This document shows, in pieces, positions 1 to 8,748 of a stretch of DNA of 64,000 nt (within the stretch, counting starts at the first letter, position 1; every line of letters starts with the position of its first letter). A program made the translations under genes and the position numbers. This DNA is from Pseudohongiella spirulinae. Lineage in GTDB: Bacteria > Pseudomonadota > Gammaproteobacteria > Pseudomonadales > Pseudohongiellaceae. The stretch lies in assembly GCF_001444425.1 (NCBI RefSeq), contig NZ_CP013189.1:1984001-2048000 (forward strand). The letters are read 5' to 3'. The notes below the pieces were generated by a model that did no database searches, was not told the origin of the DNA, and saw only the letters and a list, made by a program, of their open reading frames with translations.

Positions 1-1
1 G

Positions 2-178
2 CTCTTTGGCCGATTGCATGGCGCCGCTTTCATCGCCTACGTGGTGGTGACCTTTTTCTGCATGACGCGACTGCGCTGGCCATGGTGGGCCAGCATGCTC
101 GCCATTATGGCGGCTATTCCGCCGCTGGTGACACTGCCGCTAGAGATATGGTTCAGGCGCAAGGGCTTGCTGGGGTAG
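2..178 (+). CDS. DUF3817-type small integral membrane protein (3' end only)
   Basis: Only the last 58 codons are present, ending at a TAG at 176-178; the start lies outside the window. The visible part has an HGAAFIAYVV segment, a short basic loop, a second hydrophobic stretch (MLAIMAAIPPL) and a basic tail (FRRKGLLG). A His-Gly motif followed by a membrane helix and a Pro-rich second helix matches the C-terminal half of DUF3817 membrane proteins, whose function is unknown. It converges on the tRNA cluster encoded on the other strand. The family call rests on a short fragment. Confidence 0.55.
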   Translation, partial: LFGRLHGAAFIAYVVVTFFCMTRLRWPWWASMLAIMAAIPPLVTLPLEIWFRRKGLLG

Positions 179-255
179 GCCCGAGCCCGAAAGACGAACT
201 CATCAAGCCAGTAATAACACTGAGCTCGTTTAAGAAAAAATTTCGGAGATTTGAT

Positions 256-342
256 TGGTGCCCGGGACCGGAATCGAACCGGTACGGAGTTTCCCCCGAG
301 GGATTTTAAGTCCCTTGCGTCTACCAATTTCGCCACCCGGGC
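256..342 (-). tRNA. leuZ: tRNA-Leu (anticodon UAA)
   Basis: Reads leftward. The acceptor stem GCCCGGG (336-342) pairs with CCCGGGC (260-266), discriminator A, and an encoded CCA at 256-258. The D-loop (AAATTGGTAGA), an anticodon loop with TAA, a long variable arm and a TTCGATT T-loop are all present, giving a normal class II tRNA of 87 nt including CCA. It is the last gene of a Gly-Cys-Leu series downstream of pgsA, the same order as Escherichia coli glyW-cysT-leuZ. Confidence 0.97.
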
Positions 343-429
343 AGTTTGTCCTTGCGGCCGCTCCCGGACTCCTGTCCTCCGCGGCACTCGTGCATCCTGC
401 ACGTCGTCTACCAATTTCGCCACCCGGGC
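343..429 (-). pseudogene. Degenerate tRNA-Leu-like unit, 87 bp
   Basis: Immediately upstream (in transcription order) of the real tRNA-Leu is a second unit that begins with the same 25 bases as the tRNA 5' half (405-429 against 318-342, identical apart from the innermost base). It is also 87 bp long. After the D-arm the sequence diverges completely: no U-turn anticodon loop, no T-arm, no matching 3' acceptor strand and no CCA. Instead it holds two hairpins with GGA in the loop (390-402 and 366-377). It cannot be a working tRNA by the usual rules; a partial duplication filled with a palindromic repeat is the simplest reading. Confidence 0.6.
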
Positions 430-442
430 GGCTTGTAGAAAA

Positions 443-516
443 TGGAGGCTGGGGTCGGAATCGAACCGGCGTACGCGGAGTTGCAGTCCGCTGCATGACC
501 ACTCTGCCACCCAGCC
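443..516 (-). tRNA. cysT: tRNA-Cys (anticodon GCA)
   Basis: Reads leftward. The acceptor stem starts GGCTGGG, the anticodon loop contains GCA (CTGCAAC), there is a TTCGATT T-loop, the discriminator is U as expected for Cys, and CCA is encoded at 443-445; 74 nt in all. It is the middle gene of the Gly-Cys-Leu series. A 7-bp hairpin (TTACCTG/CAGGTAA, 533-551) lies in the spacer between it and tRNA-Gly, where processing of the common transcript would be expected. Confidence 0.97.
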
Positions 517-579
517 TGTACTGTTCCAAATTTTACCTGGCAGACAGGTAACTTCCGGACTGGCCAGTGGCCGTATGTT

Positions 580-655
<76 letters not shown>

Positions 656-762
656 ATTAAACTGGTTTTTTTACGTCTTTTGCATCACTGCGAAAGAGGC
701 GCTTATTCTAATGGCATTCGGTACGATGTCAAGCATCAGTCTCCGAATTTTTCGCCGTTTTT

Positions 763-1308
763 TCACCTCATGGTCGGCAAGGCACTCTTCAAATAGTTGA
801 CCATGGACCACACACTCAAGGCGGCGGAAAGATATATCAACACATAGCCCAATTGCAAGACCCAACGCGGAAATTCCGGGCTGTAGGCCAGCAAAACGAT
901 GATGGCAATCATCTGCACGGTGGTTTTCACCTTGCCTATATAACCAACGGCCACCTTGTCCCGCTCGCCGCGTGATGCCATCCATTCGCGTAATGCGGAG
1001 ATGAAGACTTCGCGGCCGATAATGATGGCCGTGGGGACCACAAACCAGGGACTGGGGAAATTGGCGGTGAGCAGCACCAGCGCCATCACCACCAGCAGTT
1101 TGTCGGCCACCGGATCCAGAAAGGCGCCAAAGGGCGAGGTCTGATTCAGTTTGCGGGCCAGGTACCCATCCAGCCAATCGGTGATACTGGCAACGGTAAA
1201 CAGCGCCGCGGCTGCGAGCTGGCTCCAGGCAAAACCACTGTAGTAAACCACAACAATCAGCGGCACCAACAGGACTCGCGATATTGTTACCGTATTGGCC
1301 GCGTTCAT
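763..1308 (-). CDS. pgsA: CDP-diacylglycerol-glycerol-3-phosphate 3-phosphatidyltransferase
   Basis: Makes phosphatidylglycerophosphate from CDP-diacylglycerol and glycerol 3-phosphate, the committed step to phosphatidylglycerol and cardiolipin in the inner membrane. The 181-residue protein has the full CDP-alcohol phosphotransferase signature: D44, D47-G48, A51-R52, G61, D65 and D69 at the exact spacing. Several hydrophobic segments fit a polytopic enzyme. Length and the ISALREWM stretch match E. coli PgsA closely. It lies 48 bp downstream of uvrC and upstream of the tRNA cluster, a conserved gammaproteobacterial arrangement. Confidence 0.96.
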   Translation of the reverse strand: MNAANTVTISRVLLVPLIVVVYYSGFAWSQLAAAALFTVASITDWLDGYLARKLNQTSPFGAFLDPVADKLLVVMALVLLTANFPSPWFVVPTAIIIGREVFISALREWMASRGERDKVAVGYIGKVKTTVQMIAIIVLLAYSPEFPRWVLQLGYVLIYLSAALSVWSMVNYLKSALPTMR

Positions 1309-1356
1309 TGCTGATTGTCTCTCCCTTGTATTCCCGATCGTGTAACAGCGTGCATT

Positions 1357-3390
1357 CTACTCATTATGCAGAGACTCATAAATAACAGCAGCGAGTTTTT
1401 TGCTGATACCGGGTGTGCGGGCCAGGTCGGCCTGACTGGCACGCATGATTTCCTGCTGACCACCAAAGTACTTCAGCAGCTCACGTCGCCGGGCCGGACC
1501 CAGGCCGGGAATCTGCTCCAGCGGCGACTGATTGCGGGTTTTGGCACGACGCTGGCGGTGGCCGGTAATAGCGAAACGATGCGCCTCATCACGCACCTGC
1601 TGCAGCAGATGCAGCGCGGGCGAATGCGCAGGAATGGCAATCTCCTGATAGCTGTCCCCGACCGCCAGAAACAGCGTCTCCTGCCCTGCCCGACGGCTGA
1701 TACCCTTGGCGATGCCAATCAGCAGCATGCCCTGCAGTTGCTCGGGCGTGAGCGTGCGGTTGAGCACGTCCACCGCCTGGGAGAGCTGACCTTTGCCGCC
1801 GTCGATGAGCAGGATATCCGGCAGTGGGCGCTGAGAAGCCGGTTTACCCTGGGGACGGAGGCGGTCTCCGTCCCCAGCGCTAATGTCTGATCCAGGCAGG
1901 CCGTCGGGTGGGGGGGAAGTGAGCGAGGGTGTACCCGAGGAACCTCCCCCCTGGCCGGCGGCTTGCCGGTTGGCATTGACCGACGGGGGGACGGAGACCG
2001 TCTCCGTCCCCCGAGCAGCAAATCGGCGACCCAACGCCTGATCCATCGCCGCATAATCATCCCCCGGCTCAATGCCGCTGATGTTATAACGCCGATAATC
2101 TGACTTCAGCGGCCCGTTATGATCAAAGGCCACGCACGAAGCCACGGTACTCTCACCCATGGTGTGGCTGATGTCGAAGCACTCGATGCGTTTGGGGATA
2201 AAATCCAGCTCCAGCTCCGCCTGCAGGCGCTCGAAGCGCTGGAACATGGTCTGTTTGTTGTTTATGTGACTGAGCATGGCCTGCTCGGCGTTGGCCACGG
2301 CCATGGCCAGCCAGCGGGCGCGATGGCCACGGACGCTGCCGGTCAGGCGAATCTGTTTGCTTGCAGCGGTTGAGAGTGCCTCCTGCAGGCTGGCGCTGTT
2401 TTTAATGGCAGGGCTGATGATGATCTCTGCAGGCAATAAACTGCTGCCAGCAACCACGTTGTCGCGCAAGTAATATTGCGCGATAAACGCGCTCAGCAAT
2501 TCGGCGGCGTTTTCGGCCAATTTGTCTTTGGGGAAGAAATTGCGACTACCTATAATGCGCCCACCACGAATGGTGATGACGTGCACGCAGGTATAGGCAC
2601 CTTGCAAAACGGCCGCCATGACATCGGCATCATTACCATCGCCGGACACCACCTGCTCACTTTGAATGCGCCGCAGATCGGCTATCCGGTCGCGGACACG
2701 CGCCGCCTGTTCGAACTCCAGCGCCGCCGATTTTTGTTCCATGCGTTTGCCCAGCGTCTGAATCAGGGTATCGCTGCGCCCCTGCAGGAACTGCACAGCA
2801 TCCTGAACATCCTGCGCGTAATCGGTGGGCGTGATATAACCGACACAGGGTGCTGTGCAGCGGCCTATCTGGTACTGCAGACAGGGGCGACTGCGATTGC
2901 GAAAGTAGCTGTCTTCACATTGACGCACGCGAAATACTTTTTGCAGCAACGCCAGACTTTCTCGCACGGCGCTGGCACTGGGATAGGGGCCAAAAAAAGT
3001 CGCATCACGTTTGCGACTGCCACGGTAAAAAGCCAGGCGCGGATAGGCGTCTTTGTGCGTAAGCATAATGTAGGGATAGGTTTTGTCGTCGCGCAGCTGG
3101 ATATTGTAGGGCGGGCGATATTTCTTGATCAGGTTCTGCTCCAACAGCAGCGCTTCGGCTTCGCTGTTGGTGATGGTCACATCGATATCCGCAATGTGTG
3201 AGACCAGTGCCATTGTCTTGGTATCCAGGCCACTGGCACGGAAATAATTGCTGACACGTTTTTTCAGATTACGCGCCTTGCCGACGTAAAGCACCTCGCC
3301 CTTGTCGTCCAGCATGCGATACACACCGGGACGCTGGCTCATCACCTGCAGGCGCGCCTTTGCATCAAAGTCAGCATCAAAGTCCGACAA
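1357..3390 (-). CDS. uvrC: Excinuclease ABC subunit C with a REP-derived internal insertion
   Basis: The dual-incision nuclease of nucleotide excision repair. An N-terminal GIY-YIG domain (PGVYRM...YVGKA) is followed by Cys-rich and UvrB-binding regions (RVRDRIADLR), an RNase H-like domain with D406 (CFDISH) and D530 (LIDGGKGQ), and C-terminal helix-hairpin-helix motifs. Chosen start: TTG at 3390, with GGAGGTG just upstream, giving an N-terminus MSDFDADFDAKA like E. coli MSDQFDAKA and a 14-nt overlap with murB. Length is 677 residues against about 610 for the family. The surplus (about 57 residues, roughly 460-515) lies between the RRF and PDILLIDGG motifs. It is Gly/Pro/Ser-rich and is encoded by two inverted GC-rich palindromes. 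The frame is intact, so the gene is probably functional. Confidence 0.95.
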   Translation of the reverse strand: MSDFDADFDAKARLQVMSQRPGVYRMLDDKGEVLYVGKARNLKKRVSNYFRASGLDTKTMALVSHIADIDVTITNSEAEALLLEQNLIKKYRPPYNIQLRDDKTYPYIMLTHKDAYPRLAFYRGSRKRDATFFGPYPSASAVRESLALLQKVFRVRQCEDSYFRNRSRPCLQYQIGRCTAPCVGYITPTDYAQDVQDAVQFLQGRSDTLIQTLGKRMEQKSAALEFEQAARVRDRIADLRRIQSEQVVSGDGNDADVMAAVLQGAYTCVHVITIRGGRIIGSRNFFPKDKLAENAAELLSAFIAQYYLRDNVVAGSSLLPAEIIISPAIKNSASLQEALSTAASKQIRLTGSVRGHRARWLAMAVANAEQAMLSHINNKQTMFQRFERLQAELELDFIPKRIECFDISHTMGESTVASCVAFDHNGPLKSDYRRYNISGIEPGDDYAAMDQALGRRFAARGTETVSVPPSVNANRQAAGQGGGSSGTPSLTSPPPDGLPGSDISAGDGDRLRPQGKPASQRPLPDILLIDGGKGQLSQAVDVLNRTLTPEQLQGMLLIGIAKGISRRAGQETLFLAVGDSYQEIAIPAHSPALHLLQQVRDEAHRFAITGHRQRRAKTRNQSPLEQIPGLGPARRRELLKYFGGQQEIMRASQADLARTPGISKKLAAVIYESLHNE
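1849..1877. repeat. REP-like palindrome A inside uvrC
   Basis: A perfect 12-bp inverted repeat, CTGGGGACGGAG / CTCCGTCCCCAG, around the 5-nt loop GCGGT. Its reverse complement, with flanking bases AGCGCT, is nearly identical to the palindrome between rne and etfA. It is read in frame as part of uvrC (about residues 505-514) and is in inverse orientation to palindrome B 108 bp away, so the two form a pair of the type called BIME. Confidence 0.85.
1986..2012. repeat. REP-like palindrome B inside uvrC
   Basis: An 11-bp perfect inverted repeat, GGGGGACGGAG / CTCCGTCCCCC, around the 5-nt loop ACCGT. It shares the GGGGACGGAG core with palindromes A and C, and is translated in uvrC in a different reading frame from copy A (as GTETVSVP against GDGDRLRP). 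Confidence 0.85.
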
Positions 3391-4438
3391 TCTGCACCTC
3401 CGGCTGTAGCTGTATGCCGAAACGCTGCTGCACTGACTCAGCGATATCACCTGCCAGCCTGACCAGCTCAGAAGCTGAGGCAGCACCCTGCGAATGCAGG
3501 TAATCGTGCACCAGGACCAGCGCCTGTTGGTCATGCACACCGACAAATCCCCGGCGCACACCCTTCCAGCCCGCCTGCTCGATCAACCAGGCTGCCGGCA
3601 CTTTAACATGTCCGGGATCGTGTGGAATCTCAAATACCGGCATATCCGACCATTCGGATAATAACTGCTGGCAATGTGCACGACTTATGATCGGGTTGCG
3701 AAAGAAGCTGCCGGCATTGCCCAGTACGGCAGGATCCGGCAATTTGCTGCGACGCAAAGCGCAGACCGCATCAAACACTTGCCGGGGCGATACCTGCTCC
3801 AGATCCACACCCGGTAACTGCGCCAGCGTCTGTCGCAAAGCCGGATATTCAAGCTGTGATTGCGGAACAGCACTTAGTGAAAAAGTGCAGGACAAGATAA
3901 TCGCCCGATCGCGTAGTTCATGTTTGAAGATACTGTCACGGTAGGCAAACTGACAGTCAACTGCAGCGAGCGTTTTCACGCACATATCCTGACGATCCAG
4001 ATAACGGACACTGTGCAAAATGGCGGCCAGCTCCACACCATAGGCGCCGATATTCTGCACCGGCGCGGCACCCACGCTACCGGGAATCAGTGCCAGATTC
4101 TCCAGACCATACCAGCCACGTCCCAGACAGTATTCAACAAAATCGTGCCAGCTCTCCCCCGCCGCAGCTGTCACCAGAATCCGTTCGCCTTCAGCTCGAC
4201 TGCGAACACCCTGCAACTGCAGATGTACCACTAACCCGGGATAGTCAGAGACAAACAGCACGTTACTGCCACCGCCCAGAATCATCACCGGCAGATCCTT
4301 GCGTTCAGCGACTGCCAGAATTGCCGGTAACTCATCCTCCTGCTCCACCTGCACCAGCCAGCGCGCGTGAACCTTGAATCCGAAAGTATGCAGCGACTGC
4401 AGACTCGCGTCGGCCTGCCAGTTAGACGGAAAATTCAC
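3377..4438 (-). CDS. murB: UDP-N-acetylenolpyruvoylglucosamine reductase
   Basis: FAD-dependent enzyme that reduces UDP-GlcNAc-enolpyruvate to UDP-MurNAc in the cytoplasmic phase of peptidoglycan synthesis. The FAD-binding stretch VMILGGGSNVLF lies at about residues 51-62, followed by GLENLALIPGSVGAAPVQNIGAYG, FAYRDSIFKHE and the GNAGSFFRNP motif that carries the catalytic serine. At 353 residues it is the usual length for the E. coli-type enzyme. The start lies 2 bp after the kdsB stop, so the genes are almost certainly co-translated; its 3' end overlaps uvrC. Confidence 0.96.
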   Translation of the reverse strand: MNFPSNWQADASLQSLHTFGFKVHARWLVQVEQEDELPAILAVAERKDLPVMILGGGSNVLFVSDYPGLVVHLQLQGVRSRAEGERILVTAAAGESWHDFVEYCLGRGWYGLENLALIPGSVGAAPVQNIGAYGVELAAILHSVRYLDRQDMCVKTLAAVDCQFAYRDSIFKHELRDRAIILSCTFSLSAVPQSQLEYPALRQTLAQLPGVDLEQVSPRQVFDAVCALRRSKLPDPAVLGNAGSFFRNPIISRAHCQQLLSEWSDMPVFEIPHDPGHVKVPAAWLIEQAGWKGVRRGFVGVHDQQALVLVHDYLHSQGAASASELVRLAGDIAESVQQRFGIQLQPEVQIVGL

Positions 4439-4440
4439 GC

Positions 4441-5178
4441 TTACATCTCACTGTCGGACAGAAAACGGCGCACCGCCTCCAGATCTTCCGGCGTATCAAC
4501 ACCCGCCGGGATCATCTCAACGGCCTCATCCATGATAATGCGCACATCGTGATGCATAGCGCGTAACTGCTCTAATCGCTCGCTGACTTCCAGCAGGGAG
4601 CGCGGCCACTGAACAAACTTGTTCAGCGTATCCACACGATAAGCGTATATTCCGATATGGCGCTTGCCGTGAATCTGATCGGTGTCCTGCCAGGGAATCG
4701 GCGCGCGACTGAAATACAAAGCATAGTCGGATGCATCGGTCACCACTTTGACAGCATTGGGATTCATCCACTCAGTCACATTGCTGATACGATGAAACAG
4801 ACTACTGATACCTGCCTGCGGATGACTGATCAAGCGTTCAGCCACCTGATTGATCGCCGCTGGTGGTATCAGTGGCTCATCGCCCTGCACATTGACCACG
4901 ATCTCGGCATGATCCAATCCCAATTGCTGCGCCACTTCCTGAATGCGGTCAGTGCCCGACTGATGATCATCACGGGTCATCACTACCTTGCCGCCAAATT
5001 TCTGCACGGCAGCGGCGATGCGCTGATCATCGGTGGCAATATACACGGCACTGGCACCGCTTTCACAGGCGCGCTCGTAAACGTGCTGCACCATCGGTTT
5101 GCCGGCAATATCCAGCAGGGGTTTGCCGGGCAGACGGGTCGAGGCGTAACGGGCCGGAATGACAACCGTGAAGCTCAT
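4441..5178 (-). CDS. kdsB: 3-deoxy-manno-octulosonate cytidylyltransferase
   Basis: Activates Kdo as CMP-Kdo for the inner core of lipopolysaccharide. The 245-residue protein begins [21 protein letters not shown], the nucleotide-binding signature of this family, and contains [12 protein letters not shown] and the HIGIYAYR motif. Its ATG overlaps the stop of the upstream Trm112-like gene by 4 nt (ATGA). With lpxK and msbA just upstream it forms a lipid A/Kdo supply cluster. Confidence 0.96.
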   Translation of the reverse strand: MSFTVVIPARYASTRLPGKPLLDIAGKPMVQHVYERACESGASAVYIATDDQRIAAAVQKFGGKVVMTRDDHQSGTDRIQEVAQQLGLDHAEIVVNVQGDEPLIPPAAINQVAERLISHPQAGISSLFHRISNVTEWMNPNAVKVVTDASDYALYFSRAPIPWQDTDQIHGKRHIGIYAYRVDTLNKFVQWPRSLLEVSERLEQLRAMHHDVRIIMDEAVEMIPAGVDTPEDLEAVRRFLSDSEM

Positions 5179-5363
5179 GAGCGTTCCTCACGCTCCTGTT
5201 CGCTGAGCGTTCTGGCTTCGTTTTCCAGCATCACCGGTATGTCATCGCGAATCGGAAAAGCCAGCGCGTCGGCGTAACAGATCAATTCCGCCTGCTCGCG
5301 TTTGTACTGCAGCGGGCCTTTGCAGACCGGACAAACCAGAATGCTTAACAATTTTTTATCCAT
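5175..5363 (-). CDS. ycaR: Trm112/YcaR family small zinc-ribbon-like protein
   Basis: 62-residue protein starting [18 protein letters not shown], with a CPVC pair and a later Cys, as in the Trm112p-like (UPF0434) family. The ATG at 5363 is chosen because it follows a good ribosome-binding site (GAGGA) and matches the family N-terminus; an in-frame upstream start would add 17 residues. It sits between lpxK and kdsB as in E. coli and Pseudomonas. The role in bacteria is not settled; eukaryotic Trm112 activates methyltransferases. Confidence 0.92.
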   Translation of the reverse strand: MDKKLLSILVCPVCKGPLQYKREQAELICYADALAFPIRDDIPVMLENEARTLSEQEREERS

Positions 5364-5373
5364 ACTGTTTTCC

Positions 5374-6471
5374 TCAGTCGCGCTGATGATTGGCAGAGGC
5401 GCGTATTGCATCAATTTTTGTGGCCAGGGCCTTGAGCAGTGATGGCGACAACTGCGCTGTCACTGACAGATACCACCAGTTGTCGCCGGCAAATGAGTGA
5501 CATTTTACGGCATCTTTTTCGGTCATCAGCAAGGGCTGTTTACCGGCAAAGGCCAGATCTTCGGCGACAAAGTTGTGATGATCCGGAAACGCTCTGCACA
5601 GCGGGTTTAAGCCCAGCGTTTGCAGGGTGTCGAAAAAACGCTGCGGATGTCCGATTCCCGCAATGGCATGCAGTGACAGTTGTTCAGACCCTGCCTGTCC
5701 GGCACTCGTCGTATCGTCAGCCAATTCGGTGCTATCGTCCAGCCCCAGCGCCATGAAAAACTGCTGCAGAGCCACACGCTGGCCGGTTTTGACATTAACC
5801 CATTCACGTGCCCGCAGACTCATCCCGCTAACCGGCGTTGTGCCGGCCAGTGCCTGCCATTGCGACAACGATGACTGAGTCATATGGCCATTCAACACAA
5901 TATGATCAAGCTCCGCAAGACGAGACGGCGGCTCCCGCAGCGGCCCGGCCGGCAAACAAAGTCCATTACCCAGGCCGCGATCCGCATCAATCACAGCAAT
6001 CTCCACATCACGCCATAGTCGATGGTGCTGCAGGCCATCATCACTGAGCACGACGTCGCACTCACCGCTTTTGACCAGTGCGTGCAGAGCATGTGCGCGC
6101 TGCGGGTCCAGTACCAGTGGTCCGTGCAGATGCCGCCGCATCAAACTGGCTTCGTCTCCGCATTGTTTGACCGGTGTATCGCTGGTCACCCTCAGGGGAT
6201 ATTGAGCAGCGCACCCACCATAACCGCGGCTCAACACACCAACTCGCAGACCGCTGCGCTGCAATGCCTCAGCCAATGCCAGCACCACCGGTGTCTTGCC
6301 CGTACCGCCAACAGTGATATTGCCAACCACGATCACGGGAATGTCCACCGGACGCGCCTGCGCGCCTGACTTTTGGCGGCGGCGCCGCGCCAGCAGGACA
6401 AACAGCGCACTGAGGGGACGCAGCAGGTTCAACCACCAGGCACCCCGATACCAGGCGTCCACCAGCCACAT
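5374..6471 (-). CDS. lpxK: Tetraacyldisaccharide 4'-kinase
   Basis: Phosphorylates the 4' position of the lipid A precursor at the inner membrane to give lipid IVA. An N-terminal hydrophobic helix ([17 protein letters not shown]) precedes the Walker A motif [12 protein letters not shown] at residues 50-61, and [12 protein letters not shown], characteristic of LpxK, follows. Length 365 residues is slightly above the 328 of E. coli; the extra is in the loop around [17 protein letters not shown]. The start overlaps the msbA stop by one base (TAATG), so the two are translationally coupled. Confidence 0.95.
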   Translation of the reverse strand: MWLVDAWYRGAWWLNLLRPLSALFVLLARRRRQKSGAQARPVDIPVIVVGNITVGGTGKTPVVLALAEALQRSGLRVGVLSRGYGGCAAQYPLRVTSDTPVKQCGDEASLMRRHLHGPLVLDPQRAHALHALVKSGECDVVLSDDGLQHHRLWRDVEIAVIDADRGLGNGLCLPAGPLREPPSRLAELDHIVLNGHMTQSSLSQWQALAGTTPVSGMSLRAREWVNVKTGQRVALQQFFMALGLDDSTELADDTTSAGQAGSEQLSLHAIAGIGHPQRFFDTLQTLGLNPLCRAFPDHHNFVAEDLAFAGKQPLLMTEKDAVKCHSFAGDNWWYLSVTAQLSPSLLKALATKIDAIRASANHQRD

Positions 6472-8321
6472 TACTCAATGGCTCCATCGGGAGGCGCGGT
6501 ACGCTGCAACTGCAAAGGGTCATCGAGCTGTTCGCTGAACTGCATGCGGTGCAAACGGGCGTAGTGCTGGTTGAGCGCCAGCAATTCCTGATGTGTGCCG
6601 CGCTCAACGATATGCCCCTGATCCATGACCACAATCAGATCAGCGTTTTCAATAGTTGACAGCCGATGGGCAATGACAAAGGTAGTGCGGCCGCGTATCA
6701 GCTCACTCAAAGCCTGCTGAATATGTTGTTCCGACTCAGTATCCAGGGCCGAGGTCGCTTCATCCAGAATCAGCAGCGGTGCGTTTTTCAGAAAGGCCCG
6801 GGCAATGGCCAAACGCTGACGCTGACCGCCGGACAGCAATGATCCACCGTCTCCGATCTCGGCATCATAACCACCGGGCAGGCGCTGGATAAACTCATCA
6901 GCATGGGCGTCGCGGGCCGCCTGTTCGATCTGCTCCCGCGTCATCAAGTCACCCAGGCCATAGGCAATATTGTCTGCCACACTGCCCTCGAACAACACAA
7001 CGTCCTGCGTCACGATGGCAATCTGATCTCGCAGATTGGCCAGTTGATAATCCTTCAATGGCACGTCGTCCAGACGAATTTCACCCTGCTGAAAATCATA
7101 AAAGCGCGGCAGCAGGTTGACGAGCGTTGACTTGCCGCTGCCCGAACGACCGACCAGTGCCACCGTCATACCGGGCTGCACCTGCAGGTTGACACTATCC
7201 AGCACAGGCTTGTCCGGATCATAGGCAAAACTCAGTTGCTCGATATCCACGCGGCCCCGCGCACGCTCTGTCCGGTACGTACCGTCATCACGCTCACGGT
7301 CGCTGTCGAGCAACTCAAAGATGCTGGACGCTGCCGCAATGCCACGCTGAATAATGGCGTTAACACCTGACAACTGGCGCAGCGGCTTGCTCAGCATGCC
7401 CGCCAGGGTCAGGAAGGTCACCACCTCGCCGGCCGATGCACCACCCAGAAACTCCGGCGCCAGCGCCAGCCAGATCAGAATCGCCATGGCCATGGCCACA
7501 ATCAACTGGATCAGCGGCGTGGCGGTTGCCTCGGTGGTGACCATCTTCATGTTCTGACGGCGGTTGCGCTCGCTGGCCTGCAGAAAACGATCCAGCACAA
7601 AGCCGGCGGCATTAAAGGTGCGGATAACTTTCTGGCCTTTAATCGATTCGTTGGCGATCTGCGTGACATCCCCCATAGAATCCTGCATCTGGCGGCTGTA
7701 GCGGCGATAACGCTTGGTTGCCAGGTGCACAATCAGCGCCATGCAGGGCGCCACCAGCAGAAAGACCAGACTCAGGCGCCAGTTCACCCAGAACAACCAC
7801 GCCAGCAGACCAATCACAGTCAGGCCTTCACGCAGCATCACTGTCACGGCACTGGTCGCTGCGCCTTTGATCTGCATGACATCATAGGTGACCTTGGACA
7901 CCAGACGCCCGGTGGTATTGGCATCGTAGTAACGGACAGGCACATTCAACAATTGATCCAGCACTTCGGTCCGCAGCTTGTGCACCACATGATTGGCGAT
8001 ATGTTCCAGCGAATAGTGACCCAGGAAACCACCAATCCCGCGCACCAGTACAATCAATACACAGAGGATGGGGCTGATAATGCGGGCATCGGCATTGCCG
8101 GCTTCGATCTGATCAATCGTCCAGCCCAGCCAGGCAGCCGTGGCCGGTGTAGTGACAGCAAATATGAGATAACCCAGCAGGCTGATGCCAAAAAATCCCA
8201 GGTAGGGCCGCACATAAGTCAGCAGTCGCTGATAGACCTGCATACCGGTAAGCTGCGGCGTCGCCTGTTCCGGAGGCTGTTGTTCCAGCGGCCCGGATGT
8301 GAGAGAGGGTGAATCACTCAT
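6471..8321 (-). CDS. msbA: Lipid A export ATP-binding/permease protein
   Basis: ABC half-transporter that flips lipid A-core across the inner membrane. Transmembrane segments lie in the first 330 residues, followed by one nucleotide-binding domain with Walker [10 protein letters not shown] (390-398), signature LSGGQRQR (496-503) and Walker [13 protein letters not shown]. The ATG at 8321 gives 616 residues and overlaps the exbD stop by 8 nt; a TTG further upstream would give a 12-residue extension but lies inside exbD. The msbA-lpxK pair is a classic operon. Confidence 0.95.
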   Translation of the reverse strand: MSDSPSLTSGPLEQQPPEQATPQLTGMQVYQRLLTYVRPYLGFFGISLLGYLIFAVTTPATAAWLGWTIDQIEAGNADARIISPILCVLIVLVRGIGGFLGHYSLEHIANHVVHKLRTEVLDQLLNVPVRYYDANTTGRLVSKVTYDVMQIKGAATSAVTVMLREGLTVIGLLAWLFWVNWRLSLVFLLVAPCMALIVHLATKRYRRYSRQMQDSMGDVTQIANESIKGQKVIRTFNAAGFVLDRFLQASERNRRQNMKMVTTEATATPLIQLIVAMAMAILIWLALAPEFLGGASAGEVVTFLTLAGMLSKPLRQLSGVNAIIQRGIAAASSIFELLDSDRERDDGTYRTERARGRVDIEQLSFAYDPDKPVLDSVNLQVQPGMTVALVGRSGSGKSTLVNLLPRFYDFQQGEIRLDDVPLKDYQLANLRDQIAIVTQDVVLFEGSVADNIAYGLGDLMTREQIEQAARDAHADEFIQRLPGGYDAEIGDGGSLLSGGQRQRLAIARAFLKNAPLLILDEATSALDTESEQHIQQALSELIRGRTTFVIAHRLSTIENADLIVVMDQGHIVERGTHQELLALNQHYARLHRMQFSEQLDDPLQLQRTAPPDGAIE

Positions 8322-8748
8322 TGTTACTGTCGTCCTGACCGGGCTGCCGGGTAGCAATGCTGAAACCGCTGAAACCGGCCTGGCCGATGGCGTCCATGGC
8401 GGTGATCACGGCCTGGTGACTGGACTCGGCATCGGCAATCAGCAGGATTGTCTGATTCAGGTTACCGCCGGCCACGTCGATCAGCCGATCGCGCAGCGTA
8501 TCACGCAGATTGTCGGCCAGCAGTTCATTGTTGATGCTGTAGCGGCCGTTCTGATTGACCAGTACTTCTATCTGATTCTGCTGCTGTTCGGCGGGCGCCG
8601 CGTCGGCCTCGGGCAGATTGACGGCCAGTCGGGTTTCCCGGGTAAAGGTCGTGGTGACCATAAAAAAGATCAGCAGCAGAAACACCACGTCAATCAGTGG
8701 TGTCAGGTTGATGGCCGGATCTTCCAGCGTGCGCCGCGGAAATTTCAC
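8314..8748 (-). CDS. exbD: ExbD/TolR family proton-channel subunit
   Basis: 144-residue protein with a short cytoplasmic N-terminus, one membrane helix ([18 protein letters not shown]) that carries the essential Asp of the family, and a periplasmic domain. It forms with ExbB the proton-motive-force motor that energises TonB- or Tol-type systems. It overlaps exbB by 4 nt and msbA by 8 nt. No tonB is adjacent. The same comEC-exbB-exbD-msbA/lpxK order occurs in Pseudomonas, so the pair may serve envelope or lipid trafficking rather than iron uptake; that is inference. Confidence 0.93.
   Translation of the reverse strand: MKFPRRTLEDPAINLTPLIDVVFLLLIFFMVTTTFTRETRLAVNLPEADAAPAEQQQNQIEVLVNQNGRYSINNELLADNLRDTLRDRLIDVAGGNLNQTILLIADAESSHQAVITAMDAIGQAGFSGFSIATRQPGQDDSNNE

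Noticed and set aside
1849-2012. Intein or group II intron in uvrC
   Set aside because: The extra sequence is far too short, has no splicing motifs, and is explained by two palindromes.
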